Source: Rhodanobacteraceae bacterium (GTDB taxonomy: Bacteria > Pseudomonadota > Gammaproteobacteria > Xanthomonadales > SZUA-5). From it: DNA of 64,000 nucleotides. The notes under the pieces are model-generated. The model saw nothing but the letters and a program-made list of their open reading frames with translations. It was not told the DNA's origin and did no database searches. The stretch is taken from positions 124,001 through 188,000 of the forward strand of contig JADJPR010000010.1 of NCBI GenBank assembly GCA_016713135.1, written 5' to 3'. The translations under genes were made by a program, and so were the position numbers. Positions 8,531-16,255 of this stretch are shown one piece after another; the stretch's first letter is position 1; the number at the start of each line of letters is the position of its first letter.

Positions 8531-9386
8531 ATGTTCGGTGAGAGTTCCGGTCGCCCCTGGCGGTGCGCTTGTTCGCGCATCAAACTTCTTCGCGACCCGC
8601 GCCACTCTTTTTTCCGCAAAGGACGCAAAGGACGCAAAGGAAGCGAAAGCGGATTCCGCTCTTCTTTGCGTCCTTCGCGTCATTTGCGGACAAACCGCTC
8701 TTCAGATCAATGATTCATCGGATGTTCGGTGAGAGTCCCGGTCGCCCCTGGCGGTGCGCTTGTTCGCGCATCGAACCGTGACTCTCGCAAGATCGCGGAC
8801 TGTGTTTTGGACGCAAAGGACGCAAAGGGAAAACAAACGCGATACAGCGCTGGGGTATCCCCGGCACTTGCTGTCTTTGCGTCCTTTGCGTCCCTTGCGT
8901 CCTTTGCGTACTCAATCACAGGGTCGTCGTTTCGCACGGGCTGAAAATGTATGAAATGCAACACCTTGGCGCATGTTCGGTGAGAGTCCGGTCGCCCCTG
9001 GCGGTGCGCTCATTCGCGCATCAAACTGGCGGCGACCATGCGGATTGCATTTTTTGTCCGCAAAGGACGCAAAGGACGCAAAGAGAGCCAAGAACCCATC
9101 GGTTAATGCTCTGCTGGCTTTGTTTTCCTTTGCGTTCTTTGCGTCCTTTGCGGAAAAATCTTTTCTCTCAACCACTTGCGTGATGTTTGGTGAGAGTTCC
9201 GGTCGCCCCTGGCGGTGCGCTTATTCGCGCATCGAACTTCTTCGCGACCCGCGCCACTTTTCTTGTCCGCAAAGGACGCAAAGAACGCAAAGGAAGCGAA
9301 AGCGGTTTCCGCCTCTTTGCGTCCTTCGCGTCCTTTGCGGACAAACTGCTCTTCAGATCAATGAGTTATCGGATGTTTGGTGAGAG
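8531..9386 (+). repeat. four head-to-tail copies of a ~190-250 bp repeat (type I), plus a fifth partial head
   Basis: The intergenic kilobase is filled by direct copies beginning at 8531, 8721, 8972 and 9182, with a partial head at 9373. Each copy starts ATGTTCGGTGAGAG, continues through a nearly invariant block of about 50 bases ending GTTCGCGCATC, and then has a long hairpin. The hairpin's left arm is built of CGCAAAGGA units and its right arm of CTTTGCGTCC units, around a variable loop. The copies at 8531 and 9182 are almost identical over their length. Short reading frames inside look like spurious translations of the repeat. No transposase or integrase is nearby. This accounts for most of the gap between BlaI and the next gene. 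Confidence 0.85.
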
Positions 9387-9397
9387 CGAATACCGGG

Positions 9398-10653
9398 TCA
9401 GCCGGCGGGGACCGCCTCCGCGGCGGGCGCCAGGGCCGGCGTGGTCGCGGCAAAACCGGCGGCCACTTCGAGTGCGCTCACGGGGAACTCGTCCGGCTGG
9501 GCGATCGCCTGGCCGCTCTCGTCCAGCCAGTGCTGGCTGCGCGCGCCGTCGCGCAGTCCGTCGAACTGCCAGACCATCCCGCCGCCGGTGTAGGCAATCG
9601 CAAGGCGCTCCACCGTGAGTCCGCCGGTACGCGCCTGTGTCAGGCGCTCGCGCAGGCGCGCGGCGCTCAGGCGGCTGCGGTCGAGCAGCAAGTTGGCGCG
9701 TGGCGGCGGCTCCAGCGCCAGGCTGGCGGATTCTTCGTAACGCTCCCGATCCTGCGCGGACAGCAGGTAGAAGTCGTCCCGCTGGTGCGCGTTCTCCAGC
9801 AGCAGCCAGCAGTGCCCCGAATCGAGCGCCATGCGCAGCACACGCGCGCCGCGGTTGACCTCGTTCAGCCAGTGCATGCAGGTTTCGGCCTGCCGCGCGA
9901 GGGCGTCGGTCGGGTCGGCCGCGGCATCGCCTTCCAGCGACACCGGTGCCTCGGCCAGTGCGGTGGCTTCGTACAGCACGCCCTTGAAGTTGTGGTCCAC
10001 GCGCAGCTCGAAGCGGGTCATCGGATAGGCCGCATCGGCCTGCACCGCCTCGTCGCCTTGCAGCAGGCGTTCGCCGTCGTAGATCGCGGTGAACGCATCG
10101 TAGTCGCCGGCCTCGGGGCGGGCGTCGTCGAAAGTGATCGAGAGCAGCGGCCGCGACCAGGGCTCGGGCATCCAGATCAGTTCGTACAGCCAGTCGCTGC
10201 GGTCCGACTCCGGCCACAGCGCGCGTGCCTTCTCCACCATCGCGGCGATCCGCTCGGGCGCCAGGTCGGCGGCGTCGATGCCGGCGGCAGGGACCTCCTG
10301 CGGCCATGCCTCGGGCCAGCGCAGCTCGCCCTGGTGGCGCCAGCCGTTGGCGCCATCGCGCCAGTCGAACAACCAGCGGCCGCTGCCCTCATCGGTCTCG
10401 ACGATGATCGAGCAGCGATACGCCAAGCGGTTGGCGTTGAGCCGCAGGACCCGGCCGCGCGGGTTGCGGGCGCGCACGCTGCGAAAGCACTCGGCCGCGA
10501 ATTCCTGCAGCGGTGGCTGCTCTGGCCGTCTTCCGGCGCGGGAAAATCCTGCTGCTGCGTCGGCGCGAGCATCGGCAGCCCGACGCCCGCCAGCAGGCAG
10601 GCGATCGCCAGGATGGATGCGATCAGCACCAGGTTGGCGTGCGATTTGCGCAT
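9398..10653 (-). CDS. hypothetical membrane-anchored protein, frameshifted
   Basis: An N-terminal segment starting at the ATG at 10653 (GGAG 6-7 bases upstream; MRKSHANLVLIASILAIACLL, a clear membrane anchor or signal) continues in a different frame as a long hydrophilic protein rich in Trp and Glu, ending at 9398. The two frames join at about 10516-10526 if one base is restored after a GGCCAG; the repaired protein would be 418 residues. I recognise no domain. It diverges from the membrane protein/hydrolase operon at 10722. The 3' end abuts the partial repeat head at 9373. Either it is a real pseudogene or the base is a sequence error; conserved-looking coding on both sides of the break favours error. 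Confidence 0.6.
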
Positions 10654-10721
10654 GGCAGGCTCCATCGGGGATCCCAGTATCGCTCTTGTCGTCGCGCCGA
10701 TCCGCGTGCAGTGTGGTGCCC

Positions 10722-11285
10722 ATGCACACCATCGACATCCGCCTGCGCGAGCTGGCGCAGCTTTACGACTCGCTGGATCCGTCGCCCTTCCGCGAGAAGG
10801 CGCTGGACCGCGAGGTCGAGGCCTGGCTGGTCGATTCGGCCGGCGAGTTTCCAGTCAACGCGCCGCTGCGCGTGCTGGTGCACGGCCCGGCGGCACTCGC
10901 GCCCCATGTGGGCGACCTCGCCTCGGCGATCCACGCGCACTTCGAACTGTCGGCCACGCTCGCCGAGCGCCGGCACCGGCGGCGCAAGCGGGTGGGGCGG
11001 CTGGGTATGCTGCTCGGGTTCAGCGTGCTGGCGCTTGCGCTGGCGCTGCGTACGCTGGTGGAGAGCTGGCGCGCGCCCGCCGGCGAGATCATCGCCGAGG
11101 GCCTGCTGATCCTCGCCTGGGTGGCGCTCTGGCGGCCGGCCGAAGTGGCTTTGTTCGACCAATGGGAGAGTCGCGAACAGTTGCTGCTGCTGCGCAAGCT
11201 GGCGCAGGTGCCGGTCGAGTTCGTCGCGGCCGATGCCGGCACCGGGCTCGGCAGTTCCATGCGCCGGACACCGCTGACTTCATGA
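10722..11285 (+). CDS. small conserved membrane protein
   Basis: The protein is 187 residues with two membrane segments (around 105-125 and 132-148) flanked by a charged N-terminal domain (MHTIDIRLRELAQLYDSLDP) and a soluble tail. I recall proteins like this in related bacteria but know no function. Its stop overlaps the ATG of the following alpha/beta hydrolase by four bases (ATGA), so the two are translationally coupled. The hydrolase is itself coupled to the GNAT gene, making a three-gene unit. The start at 10722 is the first ATG after the divergent gene and leaves about 70 bp for a shared promoter region. Confidence 0.75.
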   Translation: MHTIDIRLRELAQLYDSLDPSPFREKALDREVEAWLVDSAGEFPVNAPLRVLVHGPAALAPHVGDLASAIHAHFELSATLAERRHRRRKRVGRLGMLLGFSVLALALALRTLVESWRAPAGEIIAEGLLILAWVALWRPAEVALFDQWESREQLLLLRKLAQVPVEFVAADAGTGLGSSMRRTPLTS

Positions 11286-12793
11286 ATAGAGAATCGCTAT
11301 CGCCGCGTGCCTACCTGTTGCTGTCCGGGCTCTGGCATACGCGAAGGGGCCTGTGGCGGCTGGTACTTGCGCTCGCGACGGCGCTGCTGCTGTTCCTGGG
11401 GTGGCGCGCCTGGGCCACCCTGCACGGGCCACCGCTGATGCCCTGGCACCGGTACGTGCCCGCGGAGCAGTCCGCGCGCCAGATCGAGCGCCTCGACTGG
11501 GCCGGGTACCTCGCCGCGGAGCAGGCGCTGTTCGAGCGCACCGAGACCTGGCTGGCCGCGCACCTGCCGCCGGGCGCGGATGTGCCGTCCAACCGCTACG
11601 CGCCGTCGAGTCCGATGCAGCCGTCCAGGCGCGCGGTCGACTGGAACCACTCCTACCGGCTGGCGCCGGACGGGCCGCCGCACGGTGTGGTGGTGCTGCT
11701 GCACGGGCTGACCGATTCGCCCTACAGCCTGCGGCACATCGCGCGGCACTACCAGCAGCGCGGTTACCTGGCGCTCGGCATCCGTTTGCCGGGGCATGGC
11801 ACGGTGCCCGGCGCGGGGCCGCGGGCGCAGTGGCAGGGCTGGCGCGCGGCCGCGCGGCTGGCGCTGCGCCAGGCGCGGCTGGAGGTGCCGGCGCCCGCGC
11901 CGCTGCACCTGGTCGGCTATTCCACTGGCGGCGCGCTCGCGCTGCAGTACGCGCTTGATGCGCTGGAGGATCCGGCGCTGGCGCCGCCGCAGCAACTGGT
12001 GCTGCTGTCGCCGATGATCGGGGTCACCAGCCTGGCGCGGTTCGCCGGCGTGCTGGGCTGGCCTGCGCTGTTCCCGGCTTTCGACCGCGCCGCGTGGGTG
12101 GAGATCTACCCGGAGTACAACCCCTACAAGTACAACTCCTTCCCGGTCAACGGCGCGCGCCAGTCCTCGCTGCTGACGGATGCATTGCAGCAGCAGTTGC
12201 AGGCGCTCTCGGCATCTGGCCGGATCGCCGCGCTGCCACCGCTCACGGTGTTCCAGTCGCTGGCGGACGCCACGGTGAGCACCCCGGCGGTCATCGATGG
12301 GCTGTTCACCTGGCTGCCTGCCAACGGCAGCGAGTTGGTGCTGCTGGACATCGACCGCAGTGCGGAGGTCGACACGCTGTTGCGCAGCGACTCGCTCAGT
12401 TCGCCGGCGCAACTGCTGCCCCCAGCACCGCGCGCATGGGCTGCGAGTGTCCTCAGCAACCTCGGCGAGGCCAGTGGCGAGCTGGTCGAACTGCACACGC
12501 CCGCCGGCGACCTCGAGCCCACCCACCGTACCCTGGGGCTGCGCTATCCCTTGGGCGTCTACTCGCTGTCGCACATCGCACTGCCGTTCCCGCTGTCCGA
12601 TGGCCTGTACGGTCTTGAGCCGGACCCGGCTGACGTGCCGGGCCTGGCCCTGGGTGCGCTGTCGGTGCGTGGCGAGCGCGGCCTGCTGTGGGTCAGCCAG
12701 GACGATTTGGCGCGGATCAAGTGCAATCCCTTCTTCGACCACTTGCTGCAGCGGATCGACCGCCTGCTGCAAGCGTCCGACGCCGCGCCGTGA
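11282..12793 (+). CDS. alpha/beta hydrolase, membrane-anchored
   Basis: This 503-residue protein has an N-terminal membrane helix (about residues 20-40) and an alpha/beta-hydrolase fold: HGLTDSPYS (oxyanion loop), GIRLPGHG, nucleophile elbow GYSTGG, and a late histidine in the LGVYSLSHIALPFP region. It resembles lysophospholipase/carboxylesterase-like proteins; the substrate cannot be told. It begins inside the stop of the preceding small membrane protein and ends inside the GTG start of the GNAT gene (GTGA), so all three are co-translated. Lying just upstream of the borosin-type pair, it could act in peptide release or lipid turnover, but nothing in the sequence decides this. Confidence 0.82.
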   Translation: MNRESLSPRAYLLLSGLWHTRRGLWRLVLALATALLLFLGWRAWATLHGPPLMPWHRYVPAEQSARQIERLDWAGYLAAEQALFERTETWLAAHLPPGADVPSNRYAPSSPMQPSRRAVDWNHSYRLAPDGPPHGVVVLLHGLTDSPYSLRHIARHYQQRGYLALGIRLPGHGTVPGAGPRAQWQGWRAAARLALRQARLEVPAPAPLHLVGYSTGGALALQYALDALEDPALAPPQQLVLLSPMIGVTSLARFAGVLGWPALFPAFDRAAWVEIYPEYNPYKYNSFPVNGARQSSLLTDALQQQLQALSASGRIAALPPLTVFQSLADATVSTPAVIDGLFTWLPANGSELVLLDIDRSAEVDTLLRSDSLSSPAQLLPPAPRAWAASVLSNLGEASGELVELHTPAGDLEPTHRTLGLRYPLGVYSLSHIALPFPLSDGLYGLEPDPADVPGLALGALSVRGERGLLWVSQDDLARIKCNPFFDHLLQRIDRLLQASDAAP

Positions 12794-13326
12794 GTCCGCT
12801 GCTCGAAGGCCCTCGGCTGCGTCTGCGGCCGCTCGCGGATGCCGACGAGGCCTTCTGGTGCGCGGCGTACACCGATCCGCTGCTGATGCGCCAGGTCGGC
12901 CCGCCACTGGCGCCCGACGCGGCGGTGCGCAGCTTCCGCGCCGCGGTGGCGGCCAATGCGCGCCCGGCGCCGGTGCCGGCCTACTGGGTGGCGCAGGTGC
13001 GGGCTGAGGCGGCCGACATCGGCCTGCTCGGCCTCACCGGGCGCAGCGCCGCGGGCGAGGCCGAGGTCGGTGCGCTGATCCTGCCGCCCTGGCAGGCGCG
13101 CGGACATGCCGCAGAGGCGATCGCGCTGCTCGCCGAACACGCCTTCACCGGGGCAGACCTGCAGCGCCTGTGCACCCGCCATGCCGGCGACAACCCAGGC
13201 GCCGCCGGGCTGATGCGCAAACTGGGATTCACGCGCTTCGCGGCGGACGACGCCGCGCCGCTGGGCCATCGTTGGGAGTGGTTGCGCGAGGACTGGCGGC
13301 GCCAGCACGAGGCCGATCGCGGCTGA
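12790..13326 (+). CDS. GNAT-family N-acetyltransferase
   Basis: The protein is 178 residues from a GTG at 12790 that overlaps the hydrolase stop (GTGA). It follows the RimJ/RimL layout: LEGPRLRLRPLADADEAF at the start, a central beta strand EVGALILPPWQARGHAAEA that fits the acetyl-CoA pyrophosphate loop (RGxA), and a C-terminal NPGAAGLMRKLGF segment. It probably acetylates a protein N-terminus or small amine; the acceptor is unknown. It is followed after 73 bp by the borosin-type methyltransferase, so it may belong to the same transcription unit. Confidence 0.85.
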   Translation: MSPLLEGPRLRLRPLADADEAFWCAAYTDPLLMRQVGPPLAPDAAVRSFRAAVAANARPAPVPAYWVAQVRAEAADIGLLGLTGRSAAGEAEVGALILPPWQARGHAAEAIALLAEHAFTGADLQRLCTRHAGDNPGAAGLMRKLGFTRFAADDAAPLGHRWEWLREDWRRQHEADRG

Positions 13327-13399
13327 TTGCATTCGCGCCCTGATCCGATATCGTGGCGCGGCCCGTCGCCATGCCGGGCGCACCCATGGGACCGCATCG

Positions 13400-14212
13400 A
13401 TGGCCGACGAAGACAGCGCAGCGCGTGGCAGCCTGGCCTGTGTGGGGCTGGGCATGATGCTCGGCGCGCACCTGTCGCCGCGCGCGCGCAGCCATATCGA
13501 GCAGGCCGACGTGGTCTACGCCGCAGTGTCCGACCCGCTGGTCGAGTTGTGGCTGCAGCAGATGCACGCCGACGTGCGCAGCCTGCAGCCGCTGTATGCC
13601 GACGGCAAGTCGCGCCACCAGACCTACCGCGAGATGGTCGCAACCCTGCTCGCCGACGTGCGCGCCGGCCGCCGGGTCTGCGGCGCTTTCTACGGCCATC
13701 CCGGCGTATTCGCGCAGGCGCCGCATGCAGCCGTTGCCCAGGCTCGGGCCGAGGGCTTCGAGGCAGTGATGGAGCCGGGGATTTCGGCCGAGGACTGCCT
13801 CTACGCGGACCTGGGCATCGATCCCGGGCGCTTCGGCTGCCAGCATTACGAGGCCAGCCAGCTGATGCTGTACCAGCGCCGGATCGACCCCTCGGCCTAC
13901 CTGGTGCTGTGGCAGGTGGGGCTTGCTGGCGACCGCTCCGCCGACCGTTTCGTGACAAGCCCGCAACGCCTGCGATTGCTTGTGGAGGTCCTGCTGGCGG
14001 ACTACCCGCCGGCGCACGAGGTCATCGTCTACGAGGCCGCCACCCTGGCGATTGCCGCGCCGCGCGTCGAACGCGTGGCGCTCGCGCAACTGCCCGCGCT
14101 GTCCCTGCGCATGCAGACCACCCTGATCCTGCCACCGTGCCGGGCGCTGACGCGCAACCAGCAGGTGTGCGACCGACTCGAGGCGCTCGACCGTGAGGCC
14201 AGCGTCGCCTGA
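13400..14212 (+). CDS. borosin-type peptide backbone alpha-N-methyltransferase
   Basis: This 270-residue protein has the tetrapyrrole-methylase (TP_methylase) fold and uses SAM. Its signatures match the borosin N-methyltransferase branch (OphMA, SonM) rather than cobalamin-pathway enzymes: FYGHPGVF at 97-104, EPGISAEDCLYADLGIDP around 125-142, LVLWQVG at 168-174. Residues Tyr66, Arg72 and Tyr76 fall where, from memory, OphMA has its catalytic Tyr/Arg/Tyr set. In that family the enzyme N-methylates backbone amides of a peptide. The fungal form carries the substrate at its own C-terminus; this one is short and ends without a core, as in split bacterial borosins. The next gene, 29 bases downstream, has the expected shape of the separate precursor. 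Confidence 0.88.
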   Translation: MADEDSAARGSLACVGLGMMLGAHLSPRARSHIEQADVVYAAVSDPLVELWLQQMHADVRSLQPLYADGKSRHQTYREMVATLLADVRAGRRVCGAFYGHPGVFAQAPHAAVAQARAEGFEAVMEPGISAEDCLYADLGIDPGRFGCQHYEASQLMLYQRRIDPSAYLVLWQVGLAGDRSADRFVTSPQRLRLLVEVLLADYPPAHEVIVYEAATLAIAAPRVERVALAQLPALSLRMQTTLILPPCRALTRNQQVCDRLEALDREASVA

Positions 14213-14241
14213 GAACCCGAACCATCCACCGGAGACCACCC

Positions 14242-14523
14242 ATGAGCAACGCCATCCGTCTACTCGAGTCCCTGGGCCAGCACGGCCTCAGTTCCGCCGC
14301 GGATCTGGAAGCCGCCGTCGCCGCGCTGGACCTGGCGCCCGAAGTCCGTTCAGCGCTGCTGCAGCGCGATTGCGAGCGCCTGCCGCAGCTGCTCGGCGCG
14401 CGCGCTTCCATGCGCCTGATCCTGGCGACGCCCGACGAAGCGCCGGCCGAGGGCGAGGAACCGGCGCGTGAGGAGCCGGATCCGAAGCCGGCGGAGTCGC
14501 GCCGGGTGGCGCGCGCCGCCTGA
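14242..14523 (+). CDS. candidate split-borosin precursor peptide
   Basis: The product is a 93-residue peptide with a good ribosome site (GGAG, 8 bases before the ATG). Residues 1-52 are helical and leader-like, with LAPEVRSALLQRDCERLPQL resembling the borosin-binding domain pattern of SonA-type precursors (a short helix, a GD/RD-like turn, then LxxLLG). A hydrophobic stretch MRLILAT (57-63) follows immediately, where the methylated core sits in SonA, and then an acidic and proline-rich tail. The gene lies between the methyltransferase and a TPR-GGDEF gene with small gaps (29 and 8 bases). The precursor role is inferred from position and pattern; no methylation site is proven. Confidence 0.7.
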   Translation: MSNAIRLLESLGQHGLSSAADLEAAVAALDLAPEVRSALLQRDCERLPQLLGARASMRLILATPDEAPAEGEEPAREEPDPKPAESRRVARAA

Positions 14524-14531
14524 GCACGCCG

Positions 14532-16224
14532 ATGTCCGGCTGGCGCCTGGTGCGAGTGCTGTGCATGTGCACGGCACTCGCGTGGGCGCCGCTGGCGCCC
14601 GCCGCGGATGCAAGTTTTGGCGCGCTGCTGCAGCAGGCCGACGGCCTGCGCAGCGCCGACGCGCAGAAATTCGCGGACGTGCTCGCGCAACTGGATGCGC
14701 GGGTGGCGGAGGCGACGCCCGTCCAGCGCCAGCAGCTGCGCTACCTGCACAGCTACCAGCTGGCCCTGGGCGGGGATTTCAAGGGCGCCATCCGCGATCT
14801 GCGCGAGCTGTTCGAGGAGGTCGCCGATCCCTCCCTGAAGTTCCGTGTCGGCGCCTTTCTGGCGAACAATTTTGCCGCCACGCGGGAGTTCGCCGAGGGC
14901 CTGGGCTACCTCGACCGCACCCTCGCGTTGCTGCCCCAAGTGCCCGACCAGGAGCTGCGCCTGCAAGGCCTTGTCGGCGCCAGCGTGATGTACAACCAGG
15001 TGGGCCAGCACGACCTGGCGCTGCACTACGCCGAGGAGATCCTCGCCGGGAGTCCGGGCGGACGCACCCGCTGCATGGCCGATTTCATGCGCCTGGAGGC
15101 CCTGTTCAACCTCGACGACCGGGCGCAGCAGGACAACGAGTTCAGTGAGCGCATCGAGCACTGCGAGGCGCAGGGCGAGGCCCTGGTCGCCGGCTTCATC
15201 CGCGGCTACCAGGCGCGCAACCTCGCTCGCCAGGGGCGTCATGCGGAGGCAGCCGACCTGCTGCTGGCGCACCTTGCCGAGGTCGAATCCACCCGCTATC
15301 CACGGCTGATCGGCGAGATCCAGTCGCTGCTGGCGGAATACCGGCTTGCACAGGGCGATGCCGCTCAGGCGCAGGTGCATGCCCGCCGCGCCATCGAGAA
15401 CAGCAGCGGGATCGCCTATTCGCTGCCGCTGGTGATGGCGCACAAGGTGCTCTACGAGTGCGCACTGACGCGCGGCGACACCCGCGATGCGCTGACCCAC
15501 TATCGCAGCTACGCCGAGGCCGATCGCGCCTACCTCGATGCGATCAAGGCGCGTGAGCTGGCGGTGCAGCTGGTCAGGCACGAGACCCTGCAGAAGACCC
15601 AGACCATCGAGCTGCTGAACAAGCAGAACCGCGTGCTGCAGCTGGAGCAGCAGGTGGCACGCCAGGCAGCCACCAACAGCCAGCTGCTGCTCGAGGCGGC
15701 TGGCGGAGATCGACGGGTTGACCGGCATCAGCAACCGGCGGCACTTCACCCAGCGCGCGGAGACGCTGCTGGCCGCGGCGGCGCGCACGCGCAGTAGCGC
15801 CTGCCTGATCCTGTGGGACCTCGATTGGTTCAAGTCGATCAACGATCACTACGGCCACGCCACCGGCGACTGGGTGCTGCGCCAGGTAGTGGCGGTCTGC
15901 TCGCCGTTGCTGCGCGCGCAGGACTGCTTCGGGCGCATTGGCGGCGAGGAGTTCGCGGTCCTGATGGCGGACGCCGATCTCGCGGCGGGATGCGCGCTGG
16001 CCGAGCGCCTGCGGGCGGCGATCGCCGGGATCGACGCGCGCCACGGCGGCGCGCGCTTCCAGGTCAGCGCCAGCTTCGGGATCGCATCATGCGGCGAGTC
16101 CGGTCATGAGCTGGATCGACTGATGGGGCTTGCCGATGAGGCGGCTTATCGATCCAAGCTGGGTGGTCGCAATCGATGCACTGCAACGATCGGTGCAGCA
16201 ACAGCCGCACCGATCGTTGGCTGA
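14532..16224 (+). CDS. TPR-containing diguanylate cyclase (GGDEF), frameshifted
   Basis: The first part (to about 15697) encodes a signal peptide followed by tetratricopeptide-like helical repeats and a C-terminal coiled coil (QKTQTIELLNKQNRVLQLEQ). The second part, in another frame, encodes a complete GGDEF domain: DGLTGISNRRHF, DLDWFKSINDHYGH and the active-site RIGGEEF. The frames meet at 15697-15701, where one extra base after GAGGCG breaks them; removing it gives a 563-residue protein. It would make cyclic di-GMP from two GTP. It starts 8 bases after the candidate borosin precursor, so it is probably co-transcribed. The intact GGEEF suggests a sequence error or a recent mutation. Confidence 0.75.
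16185..16218. terminator. perfect 12-bp hairpin at the 3' end of the GGDEF gene
   Basis: AACGATCGGTGC at 16185-16196 pairs perfectly with GCACCGATCGTT at 16207-16218 around a 10-base loop. It lies inside the last codons of the GGDEF reading frame and between convergent genes. It lacks a T run on either side, so it may be a repeat-type terminator rather than a classic one. Confidence 0.45.
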
Positions 16225-16255
16225 GCGTTGACCTTGGCAGGTACCCCCGCGCAGC

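Noticed and set aside
8481..9383. Several small frames giving FASFASFADK-like peptides in the repeat array
   Set aside because: They are translations of the CTTTGCGTCC hairpin arms and recur with the repeat on both strands; no ribosome sites or conserved protein.
8531..9386. Integron attC array or CRISPR
   Set aside because: Units differ in length, have no short regular repeat/spacer pattern, no integrase or cas gene, and no recognisable attC core sites.
13400..14212. Cobalamin or diphthamide pathway methylase
   Set aside because: The fold is shared, but the FYGHPGVF and AEDCLYADLGIDP signatures and the adjacent small peptide gene fit the borosin branch better, and no cobalamin genes are in view.
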